Positions 7,198 through 13,252 of a stretch of DNA of 15,357 nucleotides are shown piece by piece. Position 1 is the first letter of the stretch. Every line of letters starts with the position of its first letter. Both the position numbers and the translations under genes were made by a program. Source of the stretch: JACCTH01 sp050741915. GTDB lineage: Bacteria; Actinomycetota; Acidimicrobiia; Spongiisociales; ZC4RG35. Location of the stretch: the NCBI GenBank assembly GCA_050741915.1, contig JBOGEX010000161.1, positions 1 through 15,357 on the forward strand, given 5' to 3'. The notes beneath the pieces are model-generated. The model ran no database searches. It saw only the letters and a list, made by a program, of their open reading frames with translations, and was not told the origin of the DNA.

Positions 7198-7914
7198 ATG
7201 GACAGGTCGCTGACGACAGGTCAGGTGGCTGCCGCGATGGGTACCACCCGCTCGCGGGTGCATCGAGCTGTTGCAGCCTGGGTGGTGCATCCGGCGAGGA
7301 CGGAAGGCGGTCACCTGCGTTTCACCGCTGCCGATCTGGCGGTGTTGCAGCGTCGGCTCGGTTCTGTGCCTCGTATCGCTGGGTTGCGGCGTGAGGAAGT
7401 GCTCTTGATGGCCGCCTTGGTGCGTCGCCCGTTTGGCTTACGATCCGCGCGGGCGGTCGCCCGGGCAGCGGGGGTCAGCCCAACCACGGCCACTCGTGGG
7501 CTGGGGCGGCTTCAACGTATGGGGCTGGTGCGGAGGGGTGGGCGACGTGTGGTGTTGGGCAAGGCGACTGATGTGGATGTGTGGAATGTGAACCTGGCGG
7601 ATCGTCGATGGCGTCGTTTGGGGCCGGCTGTGGCCAGTGTCGTGTTTCCCGAATCGCTCGCCCGGGAGGATGAAGACGGTCGGACGGTTCCGGTTTGGCT
7701 GGGCCACCTGTTCTGGAACGCCGATGTCCGCCAACTCGATGTCGAGCGAGACGGCGCATATATCGCTGCCCGGGTGCTGGCAAGTGATGACGCTCAGGCT
7801 CATGCCTGGGCGTCGGTCACGCTGTCTCCTGCCGCCTTCTTGAAGGCCGCTTCGATCAGAGGCCTTGAGCCTCGCCGGGTGGCGTTGGCTCGGAACCTGG
7901 CCGCAGCGAGGTAA
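7198..7914 (+). CDS. AbiEi-like HTH antitoxin/regulator paired with a nucleotidyltransferase
   Basis: The 238-residue protein has two DNA-binding regions. Residues 5-55 look like a MerR-type helix-turn-helix with wing (LTTGQVAAAMG, GGHLRFTAADL). Residues 82-115 look like a winged helix (ARAAGVSPTTATRGLGRL). The C-terminal part (169-238) contains LFWNADVRQLDVERDG and AARVLASDDAQAHAW, similar to the C-terminal domain (DUF6922-like, from memory) of proteins encoded next to AbiEii nucleotidyltransferases. It is the first gene of the operon and its TAA is followed immediately by the GTG of the toxin gene. It probably represses its own promoter and counters the toxin. Partner and order support the call; it is not a close AbiEi match. 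Confidence 0.7.
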   Translation: MDRSLTTGQVAAAMGTTRSRVHRAVAAWVVHPARTEGGHLRFTAADLAVLQRRLGSVPRIAGLRREEVLLMAALVRRPFGLRSARAVARAAGVSPTTATRGLGRLQRMGLVRRGGRRVVLGKATDVDVWNVNLADRRWRRLGPAVASVVFPESLAREDEDGRTVPVWLGHLFWNADVRQLDVERDGAYIAARVLASDDAQAHAWASVTLSPAAFLKAASIRGLEPRRVALARNLAAAR

Positions 7915-8622
7915 GTGTTGGCTGTGGACCTTCCCCAGCATCTTCGGGCGGTCTTGCCGCAAGCAACCGAACGAGCCTGGATGACTCTGGTTGGCAACCT
8001 GCCCCGTGGCGCCTATCTCGTGGGTGGCACCGGGATCGCAGCCCACCTCGGCCATAGGGTAAGCCGCGACCTCGACTTCTTCGTTGGCGAGCCCTTCAAT
8101 CCGGCGAGGCTTGTTAAGTCCCTCGAACGGCTCGGCCGGTTCGCTGCCACCCGGCTTGAGCTCGGCACGGTCAACGGTTACCTCGATGACACCCGGGTCC
8201 AGTTCCTCGAGGCTGCTGATCAACACCCGGTCGACCCGGTCGAAGACATTGGGGGCATTCCGGTCGCCGGCCTCCGTGACCTGTTGGCCACCAAGCTCAA
8301 GGAGGTCGGCGACCGAGGGGAGTTGCGCGACTACTTCGATCTCCTGATCCTGGAACGCGATGCAGGCCATCGGATCGAGGAGGGACTCGGGCTCTTTATC
8401 AACCGCTACCGGCCGGTCACGCAGGAGGCGGCGGTGCTCCATATCGTCCGAGGCCTCGCATACTTCGGGGATGTCTCCGACGACCCTGCCCTGCCGGTGA
8501 ACCGCCAAGAGATAGAGGACTATTGGACCCGACGCCAACCGGCGATTGTTGCCTCACTGGGCTGGCTCACCGGGCTCGAAGGGCGACAATTCCGACCTCA
8601 GAACCCCGAACTCTCCCGATGA
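7915..8622 (+). CDS. AbiEii-family nucleotidyltransferase toxin
   Basis: These proteins are NTP transferases that in known cases modify tRNA or other targets and halt growth, acting in phage defence or as TA toxins. The 235-residue protein has the nucleotidyltransferase core: YLVGGTGIAAHLGHR, then SRDLDFF with paired aspartates 52 and 54 for metal binding. The second family motif is LLATKLKEVGDRGELRDYFDL, with Lys127, Arg134 and the Asp139/Asp142 pair. All key residues are present, so it should be active. GTG 7915 follows the preceding stop with no gap, and GAGG at its front can serve as ribosome site. The gene looks intact, unlike most of what follows it. Confidence 0.85.
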   Translation: MLAVDLPQHLRAVLPQATERAWMTLVGNLPRGAYLVGGTGIAAHLGHRVSRDLDFFVGEPFNPARLVKSLERLGRFAATRLELGTVNGYLDDTRVQFLEAADQHPVDPVEDIGGIPVAGLRDLLATKLKEVGDRGELRDYFDLLILERDAGHRIEEGLGLFINRYRPVTQEAAVLHIVRGLAYFGDVSDDPALPVNRQEIEDYWTRRQPAIVASLGWLTGLEGRQFRPQNPELSR

Positions 8623-8815
8623 ATACGGAGCCATGCCGCGACGACGTCTTTTTGCCCGAGCAGACTCGGCTTTGGCACGGAAGACGTCGCCATCGGTGCC
8701 GAGCCTCGGAGCTGGTCAGGCTGCGATCGAGTAGTACCTCGCCAGCGGTGCCGGCCGTGTAGTCAGCATCGGTGTCGGTCCTCCGTCACCGCACAAGTGT
8801 TCGATACTCCAGGAC

Positions 8816-9085
8816 TCAGCCAGTTTGGGGGTCCAGAGTGCGGCCCATCAGGCACCCAAGGGAGTGCCGCTTCGATGACACGTCTACTGGCTTGGAGCCG
8901 GCGAGGTCGCAAAGCCACGACACTCGCTGGCAGGCGGCATGGCCCACCGTCGCCCATATCGGCCAGCGCTCGGGTGAAGGGCGGAGGGCCAGCTCTTCAT
9001 CGGTCATCGACGCCACTACTTGGCGGATCTGTCGGTTGTACCGGGGCCAGTTGCTGCAGGCAGGTCGAATCGTCACGCCACTCAT
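8816..9085 (-). pseudogene. DinB-like metalloenzyme fragment, C-terminus lost
   Basis: From ATG 9085 the frame reads like the first helices of DinB/YfiT four-helix-bundle proteins: NWPRYNRQIRQVV, then MTDEELALRPSPERW and WATVGHAACQRVSWLCDL, with the first metal-ligand histidine in VGHAA. Intact family members are about 160-180 residues and carry further histidines in the last helices. Here similarity ends after about residue 57, and the frame stops at 8816 after 89 residues. The 190 bases between it and the nucleotidyltransferase gene hold no recognisable continuation or gene. Function (a thiol-dependent transferase in some relatives) is presumably lost. Confidence 0.55.
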
Positions 9086-9126
9086 AGCGCCACCGTAATC
9101 CTGGCCGCTATTCGTGCGAGCCACGG

Positions 9127-9291
9127 GTGGAGCGGATTTGGTTCGGCGACTACACCCTGCTGACCTCTACCGGCAGTTTCGACACCGGACGTGCCATCAC
9201 CAACGCCGTCACCATCCTGCTTGTCGGCCCGGCCGTGTTGGCGACTCTGCGCCGGGCCGCTCGGAAAGTGCGCATCGACACTCGCGGTTAG
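9127..9291 (+). pseudogene. C-terminal piece of a membrane protein, possibly an ECF S-component
   Basis: A 54-codon frame from GTG 9127 reads STGSFDTGRAITNAVTILLV, then GPAVLATLRRAARK. One hydrophobic helix followed by a basic end of this kind closes the substrate-binding S-components of actinobacterial ECF vitamin importers (similarity from memory). The rest of the protein, normally about 180-220 residues, is missing. It lies divergent from the DinB fragment and beside other cut genes, so a remnant is more likely than a small membrane protein. Confidence 0.35.
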
Positions 9292-9309
9292 TCGCCGGGA
9301 ATGACGCCG

Positions 9310-9508
9310 CGGGCCGACGTCGTGCGGCCGCGCCTACGCTGGCCGCGGTCACGCAGCCCATCGCGAGCAATTGCAGTGGGGTGAGCCATTTCCCGGAGGA
9401 GGACGGCAGCCACCAGCTCCCGGCGGCCGGTTCGAGGCTCATCAAGATGCCGAACACCCGGGTTGGCAGGGTGCGTAGGGGGGCCATCTCAAGGCTGTAG
9501 GGAATCAC
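9310..9508 (-). pseudogene. EamA/RhtA-type exporter, C-terminal remnant
   Basis: The frame opens with IPYSLEMAPLRTLPTRVFGI and continues LMSLEPAAG, the characteristic block near the start of the second EamA domain's end in RhtA-like amino-acid exporters. It ends WLTPLQLLAMGCVTAASVGA, the usual last helix. Between them the expected hydrophobic helix is readable only by moving to another frame and back (VAAVLL), so two indels are present. About 220 N-terminal residues are absent. A decayed fragment with no function. Confidence 0.55.
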
Positions 9509-9586
9509 CTAACTGAGCAGAAAGTGCCAGCGGGTTGGATACTGTGCAACGGTCAGAAAGGACAGGCAACGTCTGAGGAGGCACGC

Positions 9587-10194
9587 ATGGGCAGGGTGAC
9601 TTGCGGCATCTCGATCTCGGCCGACGGGTACTCGGCCGGGCACAACCAGACCGAGGAGCGCCCGTTCGGCGACGACGGCAGCGGTGGCTGGGGCGACCGG
9701 CTGCACGCCTGGTTCGTCGAAACTCCCGAGGAGAACCGGGCTGAGGTCGACCAGATGACGGCCGCCAGAGCATTCGTCATGGGGCGCAACATGTTTGGCC
9801 CAGTGCGGGGCGAGTGGGATCGGGAGTGGAACGGCTGGTGGGGCGACGATCCGCCGTTCCACGCGCCGGTCTTCGTGCTTACCCACCACCCGCGCGACCC
9901 ACAGCCGATGAACGGAGGCACCACCTTCCACTTCGTCACCGACGGAATCGAGTCGGCACTGACACAGGCGCGCGAGGTGGCCGGGGACTGCGATGTCTCG
10001 ATCTAGGGCGGCGCGACCACCATCAACCAGTACCTCGCCGCCGGCCTGATCGAGAGCTGAGGCTGCACATCGTGCCGTTCACGCTCGGCGCCGGCACGCG
10101 GGTGTTCGACGGCGTCCCGCCGCTGAATCTCGAGCAGGTGGAGTCGCGGGGAGCGAGCTTGGTCACGCACGTGACCTATCGCGTGCTCTCCTGA
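9587..10194 (+). pseudogene. RibD C-terminal/DHFR-like reductase, broken by a stop and a frameshift
   Basis: ATG 9587 has GAGGAG six bases upstream. The frame shows the family blocks in order: GISISADGYSAG at the start, AARAFVMGRNMFGPVRGEW, then FVLTHHPRDP. These proteins use a DHFR-like fold to bind NADPH; substrates are mostly unknown. The nucleotide-binding block should read V-S-x-G-G-G-A, but TAG at 10004-10006 replaces the first glycine. A one-base deletion near 10053 then moves the remainder (LRLHIVPFTLGAGTRVFDG) to another frame, which ends at 10194. Total length, about 202 codons, is that of the intact family. Two separate lesions argue for true decay. Confidence 0.75.
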
Positions 10195-10217
10195 GCTGGA
10201 GGGCGGTGTCTCACACG

Positions 10218-10241
10218 ACCGCGGGGTTGCAACACCGCGGT
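10218..10241. repeat. 24-bp nested palindrome
   Basis: Arms ACCGCGG (10218-10224) and CCGCGGT (10235-10241) flank a second palindrome GTTGCAAC, with a single mismatched pair between the two. AACACCGCG occurs at 10231 and again at 10251, exactly 20 bp apart. It lies 24 nt after the reductase pseudogene. There is no T-run, so it is more like a protein-binding site or element end than a terminator. Confidence 0.45.
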
Positions 10242-10417
10242 AGATGCCCGAACACCGCGCTGCATCCCTCCAACGTGCCTCAGGGCCTACGGAGCGCCAC
10301 CGTGAGGTCCGCGGAGGAGCGTCCGGTGTGCCCGTTGGTTGCTGACGGAAGGAGTTCGAGGCGGCATTCGCTACCTCGGCCGACGCTTGATCATCCGGCG
10401 AAGATGAGTTCCTTACG

Positions 10418-10765
10418 ATGACCCGATGGCACTCGCGCTCTTTTGCCGAGCTCCACGTTCGGGACCTCCATGCTGCGAAGTCCTGGTAGTGCAATCTCCC
10501 CGGTGAGTCGTCCTTCGTAGCCCACGACACCGAGGAGGCGTGGGAGCTCGCCCAGAACCGCTCGATCGCGGTCGAGGAGCAGCCGGAGAACGCCGGCCAT
10601 GGGGCGGTCTCCGTCTTCGTGGACGACCTCGACGCTGTGATCGACGGGATCGTCGGCCGTGGGATCGAGCCCACGAAGCGGGAGGGCTATGGCAATGGCG
10701 TCCGTAAGGTCACGTTCCGCCACCCGGACGGCGACGAAATCGCCTCCGGTGGTGCCTCGCTCTGA
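10418..10765 (+). pseudogene. VOC (glyoxalase/bleomycin resistance fold) protein with one in-frame stop
   Basis: The frame from ATG 10418 to TGA 10765 is 115 sense positions long, the usual size for a single-domain VOC protein. It starts FAELHVRDLHAAKSW, where relatives have a tyrosine next, but here TAG stands at 10487-10489. Downstream the same frame continues without a shift: VSVFVDDLDAVIDGIVGRGI, then GVRKVTFRHPDGDEI, where the usual ending is DPDGNEI. So one stop and one altered conserved residue are seen. VOC proteins are metal-dependent and include antibiotic-binding and isomerase types; none can be assigned here. Confidence 0.75.
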
Positions 10766-10940
10766 TCTTCAGATGACGCTTCGGTACTCGCGGCACTGAT
10801 CGGAGACTGCGGTTGCGCTTCTGCCGTTCTTCTACCGGGAGCGCCGATAGGTGGCGGTCTGAGGAGCGACTGGCCGCCATGAACATGTTCCGAACGCCCA
10901 GCTCAGCGGCAGGTCGCAATACCAAGCGCCATCGGCCGGC

Positions 10941-10977
10941 CCCGCGAGCCCTCACAACCCGAAGGCTCGCGGGTTTT
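10941..10977 (+). terminator. Rho-independent terminator
   Basis: CCCGCGAGCC and GGCTCGCGGG form a perfect 10-bp stem around a 13-base loop, followed by TTTTA. It lies about 175 nt after the VOC pseudogene and before the IS3 fragment, on the plus strand. The gene it served is not obvious; nothing recognisable lies between 10766 and 10940. Confidence 0.75.
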
Positions 10978-11025
10978 ACCTCCCTGACCGGGTCCCCGGA
11001 TAGTGGTCCGCATGTTGTGGGAGTC

Positions 11026-11140
11026 CGACATCCAGACCGACTCGCCGAGGTGCTCCGGCATCTCGAGGTTTCCGAGTCGAGCTGGAACCGCTGGCGAGCC
11101 CACTACCGAGGCATGAAGGCGAGCGAGGTGAAGCGCTCGG
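11026..11140 (+). mobile_element. Fragment of an IS3-family OrfA transposase gene
   Basis: The plus-strand frame reads DRLAEVLRHLEVSESSWNRW, then RAHYRGMKASEVKR. This is the helix-turn-helix and linker of IS3-family OrfA, where LGVS-x-x-T-x-x-RWR-x-x-YGGMK is typical. The leucine-zipper part (KELE-type heptads) that should follow is replaced by unrelated sequence after about 11140, and neither OrfB nor terminal repeats are present. It runs antisense into the end of the DUF5615 pseudogene, so the insertion may have clipped that gene. Confidence 0.6.
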
Positions 11141-11419
11141 CAAGAAAGGTCGCCATGAGCATGAGGCTGACCCCGGGACGCAGATCCCTGGCATGCACCA
11201 CGAAGATGCCGGAATGAGTTCCTGGCGGGTAACGGCGGATGTCAGCAAGCCTCGATCGAGGGTGATCAGAATGCGATCCTCGGATTTGGCAGCTTCGGCC
11301 AGGAGGCGGTCTGGAGCGCCGATGAGGCCCTCTTCTGACACGGTGGCGACATCATGACCATGCTCACTGAGCAGCTGGATGACTCAAGCCGGGATGTTCT
11401 GGTCGGCTTTAAGCCTCAC
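11103..11419 (-). pseudogene. DUF5615 PIN-like toxin, broken
   Basis: DUF5615 proteins are PIN-like nucleases usually paired with DUF433 antitoxins, as here. From GTG 11419 the frame reads VRLKADQNIPA, where the family has an ADENIP block, then TGA at codon 12, then LLSEHGHDVATVSEEGL and DRILITLDRGL, all clear family blocks with the aspartates in place. A one-base deletion near 11240 in the G-F-A-D motif moves the end (DIRRYPPGTHSGIFVVHARD) to another frame, stopping at 11103. The GTG overlaps the antitoxin's stop (GTGA). With one stop and one frameshift the toxin is dead. Its last 35 bases overlap the IS3 fragment on the other strand. Confidence 0.75.
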
Positions 11420-11652
11420 GGAAGTGGCAGCGGAAGCACGTCCTCGCTCGCAAGAGCAGCGCTGTAGGCCGCAGCCGCCCGGATGCCTTTAACAGTCAAG
11501 GTGGGGTAATCCTCGAGGATCTCCTCCTCGGTCAGCCCTTCGGCCAGGCAACCCAGTACCAGGCTGACCGGTATGCGGGTGCCCCGTATGTGCGCCTGGC
11601 CGTGCAGCACGTCGGGGTCGACGGTGATGAGCTGCATCTCTTGCTCGGTCAT
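11416..11652 (-). CDS. DUF433 antitoxin
   Basis: The 78-residue protein matches DUF433 (PF04255): ITVDPDVLHGQAHIRGTRIP, VSLVLGCLAEGL, and EEEILEDYPTLTVKGI, all in the standard order. DUF433 proteins have a winged-helix-like fold and act as antitoxins to PIN-like DUF5615 toxins. The frame is open upstream to 11694, but TACACT six bases before ATG 11652 points to a leaderless message starting there. The gene is intact, whereas its toxin partner is not. The leucine-proline repeat at its end (LPLPLP) is unusual. Confidence 0.85.
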   Translation of the reverse strand: MTEQEMQLITVDPDVLHGQAHIRGTRIPVSLVLGCLAEGLTEEEILEDYPTLTVKGIRAAAAYSAALASEDVLPLPLP

Positions 11653-11658
11653 GCAAGC

Positions 11659-11664
11659 AGTGTA
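11659..11664 (-). promoter_or_regulatory. -10 box of a leaderless DUF433 operon
   Basis: TACACT on the minus strand ends six bases before ATG 11652, with no ribosome site between. No good -35 is seen. The same arrangement occurs at the other modules of this array. Confidence 0.5.
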
Positions 11665-11705
11665 TTCCGACGACTTCACACGGTGGAGAGTCATGCAGCA
11701 ACCCG

Positions 11706-11759
11706 GAACTCACCTAGGCGTGCCCCGTGGGCTTAGGGCTCGATTCGCCCCTCCGACAC
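11706..11759. repeat. Type A repeat, copy 2
   Basis: GAACTCACC at 11706, then GTGGGCTTAGGGCTCGATTC, then GCCCCTCCGACAC. GGGC-TCGATTC-GCCC forms a clean T-arm-like hairpin with a 7-base loop. Copy 4 has the same GAACTCACC at nearly the same distance (46 instead of 45 bases) before CTCCGACAC. It is joined to the type B copy that follows. Confidence 0.7.
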
Positions 11760-11766
11760 GCAAAAT

Positions 11767-11850
11767 CCACCGGTGGCTCGTTCTTGCGACCTAAACGGTA
11801 CGGAAAGCGCCCCGTCTGGGTCGCAAAAGCGAACCGTCGGCGTGGACCAA
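11767..11850. repeat. Type B hairpin repeat, copy 1
   Basis: After a small palindrome CCACCGGTGG, TCGTTCTTGCGACC (from 11778) pairs with GGGTCGCAAAAGCGA (to 11832) around ACGG/CCGT and the loop core CGGAAAGCG. The unit ends with GTCGGCGTGGACCAA, shared with copy 3. There is no T-run. It separates the DUF433 module from the next TA operon. Confidence 0.8.
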
Positions 11851-11867
11851 AGCCGAACCTTCGAGCT

Positions 11868-11907
11868 GTCAACATCTGTTGACGGTTCGGTTGCGCCGGG
11901 GTAGCAT
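11868..11907 (+). promoter_or_regulatory. Promoter and operator of the small toxin/HTH operon
   Basis: TTGACG (11879-11884) and TAGCAT (11902-11907) are 17 bp apart. A perfect dyad GTCAACA-TC-TGTTGAC (11868-11883) covers the -35, a natural place for repression by the HTH protein of the operon. The start codon lies a few bases after the -10, so the message is probably leaderless. Confidence 0.7.
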
Positions 11908-11911
11908 GGGA

Positions 11912-12114
11912 TTGTCCGACGAAGACATGATCCACGCATTACGACACCACTGCCGGGCGTTCGAAACTGATGATCCGGCGGTCATGATGCTTGTTGGCCC
12001 GTCGATGAACGGCGAGCCTTGGAGATTGGCGTGGTCACAGATGAGGAGGGAACCGCTGTGATTCATGCAATGAGCGCTCGGCCGAAGTTCCTGAGGGGTT
12101 GGTGGTCTAGATGA
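11912..12114 (+). pseudogene. Small TA toxin with a frameshift (DUF4258-like)
   Basis: From TTG 11912 the frame reads LSDEDMIHALRHHCRAFETD and MMLVGPSMNGEP. It then leaves the expected track. After a one-base loss near 12018 another frame continues LEIGVVTDEEGTAVIHAMSA, RPKFLRGWW and ends in TGA at 12112-12114, overlapping the next ATG. Together the two parts give a 66-residue protein of a kind I know beside small HTH proteins, with MIHA at the start and VIHAM-x-x-R near the end. The family name is from memory and uncertain; it may be a DUF4258- or BrnT-like RNase. The four-base overlap with the HTH gene shows the original operon. Confidence 0.55.
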
Positions 12115-12374
12115 GTAAGACGAGAGCCGCACGCGTCGAAGCCTTGGAGGAATGGGCCAGCAAGGTCGATTCGGCTGACCCGCAGCTTGCCGATACCACT
12201 GCCTTACGTGAGATTGCCAAGCTGGCCGATCAGCGCAACGAGGTCGAGGCTGAACTCGCTGCCGCGGTCCGTTCGGCTCGTCAGGCGCGTCGCAGCTGGT
12301 CCGAAATTGGTGCCCTGCTGGGTGTTCCAAAGCAGGCCGCCCAACGTAAGTACGCTTCGAAGGCAGAGCTGTAG
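12111..12374 (+). CDS. Small HTH protein, probable antitoxin
   Basis: An 87-residue protein, intact. The first 60 residues are helical and charged (VEALEEWASKVDS, IAKLADQRNEVEAELAAAV), likely a dimerising or toxin-binding coil. The C-terminus SWSEIGALLGVPKQAAQRKY is a helix-turn-helix like that of sigma-factor region 4 or of small actinobacterial regulators. It follows the toxin in an ATGA overlap and lacks a well-spaced ribosome site of its own. The dyad at 11868-11883 is a likely binding site. Toxin first, antitoxin second is the reverse of the usual order but known, as in hicAB and higBA. Confidence 0.7.
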   Translation: MSKTRAARVEALEEWASKVDSADPQLADTTALREIAKLADQRNEVEAELAAAVRSARQARRSWSEIGALLGVPKQAAQRKYASKAEL

Positions 12375-12410
12375 GTTCTCGCGTATGGGTCGGTCCTTCG
12401 ATCCATCGGT

Positions 12411-12484
12411 GGCCCAGTGGTCACCACTCGTTTTCGCTACCTAACGGGTACGGGAAGCGACCCATTTAGGTAGCAAGAACGAAT
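12411..12484. repeat. Type B hairpin repeat, copy 2 (diverged)
   Basis: GTGGTCACCAC, then TCGTT at 12428, GCTACCTA (12436-12443) pairing with TAGGTAGC (12467-12474), GGGT (12446-12449) pairing with ACCC (12460-12463), and AACGA closing at 12482. The loop is ACGGGAAGCG. Stem bases differ from copies 1 and 3 at several places but still pair, while the loop core is kept. No type A partner is clear here; only GGCCCAGTGGT before the hairpin matches copy 3. Confidence 0.75.
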
Positions 12485-12498
12485 CTGCATCGAGCCAG

Positions 12499-12529
12499 GT
12501 AGATGAAATGGTCTACCAGGATGTAGACT
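12499..12529 (+). promoter_or_regulatory. Phased operator and leaderless -10 of the mazEF-like operon
   Basis: Half-sites GTAGAT (12499), GTCTAC (12511) and GTAGAC (12523) alternate in direction and are exactly 12 bp apart. The last contains the -10 box TAGACT (12524-12529), six bases before ATG 12536. This fits cooperative binding by the ribbon-helix-helix antitoxin. Confidence 0.7.
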
Positions 12530-12535
12530 TGCCTG

Positions 12536-12775
12536 ATGAGCACAACGATCCGCGTGAGTGAACGCACCCGCGACCGCTTTGCCGAGCTGGCGAAGACAAC
12601 TGGTCGGCCGATGACGGAGCTCCTCGACGAAGCAGTCGACGCGCTCGAACGGCGAATCTTCTTCGATCTGTTCGCAGCCCGGTATGCCGAACTCCGGCAG
12701 GACGGGAAGTCTTGGGCGGAGATCGAGGCCGAACGGGCGGGGGAGAGCCAGTCTCTCGCCGACCGTGCGAGGTGA
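12536..12775 (+). CDS. Ribbon-helix-helix antitoxin of a MazF module
   Basis: A 79-residue protein that should bind DNA as a dimer and inhibit the MazF encoded next to it. Residues 3-43 form the ribbon-helix-helix (TTIRVSERTRDRFAELAKTT, then MTELLDEAVDALERR). The acidic C-terminal half (FFDLFAARYAELRQD, SWAEIEAERAG) is the likely toxin-binding region; this layout resembles mycobacterial MazE antitoxins rather than the AbrB-type MazE of E. coli. The stop overlaps the toxin's GTG (GTGA). The message appears leaderless and self-regulated. Confidence 0.85.
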   Translation: MSTTIRVSERTRDRFAELAKTTGRPMTELLDEAVDALERRIFFDLFAARYAELRQDGKSWAEIEAERAGESQSLADRAR

Positions 12776-13110
12776 GCGCCCGACGAGGCGAGATCTGGCT
12801 GGTTGGTTTTGGCGAACCGATCGGTCGCGAGCAGGCCGGTCGCCGACCTGCCGTAGTCGTATCGGCGGATCGGCTCAACGAAAGTCCCGCGGGCGTGGTG
12901 ATCGTGGTTCCATGCACGACCACCCATCGGGGGTTGCCGTCGCATATCGAGCTCGACCCCGGTGCCACAGGCCTCGACGCTGTCAGCTACGCCAAGTGCG
13001 AGGACGTTACGTCGATCTCCCACCGGCGGCTAGTCACTCGGATCGGTGGTGCGAACGACGAATCGCTCTTTGCCATTTCCCGGGCGCTGCGGTTCTTCCT
13101 CGACTTCTGA
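12772..13110 (+). CDS. mazF: MazF-family mRNA interferase toxin
   Basis: MazF enzymes cut single-stranded RNA at short motifs. The 112-residue protein has the family blocks: RRGEIWLVGFGEPIGREQAG with the catalytic arginine region, RRPAVVVSADRLNE, then VVIVVPCTTTHRGLPSHIEL containing the threonine that takes part in catalysis, and SYAKCEDVTSISHRRL. Length and order are normal and no lesion is seen, so it is likely active. GTG 12772 overlaps the antitoxin's stop; GCGAGG in front can act as ribosome site. Cleavage specificity cannot be told from the sequence. Confidence 0.92.
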   Translation: MSARRGEIWLVGFGEPIGREQAGRRPAVVVSADRLNESPAGVVIVVPCTTTHRGLPSHIELDPGATGLDAVSYAKCEDVTSISHRRLVTRIGGANDESLFAISRALRFFLDF

Positions 13111-13144
13111 CCCCGATCAAGCAGCCGCTAGCCAGGTCGCCAAG

Positions 13145-13191
13145 GATCGCGTGTACATGGGGTTTCATTCGCACCTCCGACACCGGAGGTG
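13145..13191. repeat. Type A repeat, copy 3, with a terminal hairpin
   Basis: TCGCGTGTACATGGGG as in copy 1, a degenerate T-loop TTTCATTC, then CCTCCGACACC. Here the end block also forms a hairpin: CACCTCCG-ACAC-CGGAGGTG (13172-13191, 8-bp stem, no T-run). It lies between mazF and the FitA/VapC-like module. Confidence 0.65.
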
Positions 13192-13252
13192 AATGTGGCG
13201 AACCACTTGCCTGAATCCGCACCGGCGAGTCGTCCTCCTACTCCGGTAAGGA

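Noticed and set aside
7438..8538. Minus-strand open frame of 366 codons opposite the AbiE-like operon
   Set aside because: Both plus-strand genes show domain motifs and a proper junction; the antisense frame has none.
9587..10765. Reassignment of TAG codons, since two neighbouring genes carry an in-frame TAG
   Set aside because: The TAGs stand for different residues (a glycine and probably a tyrosine), the first gene also has a frameshift, and intact genes such as the BMP gene end normally in TAG.
11767..11850. Type B hairpins as rho-independent terminators
   Set aside because: No T-run follows any of the three copies, and they sit upstream of genes as well as downstream.
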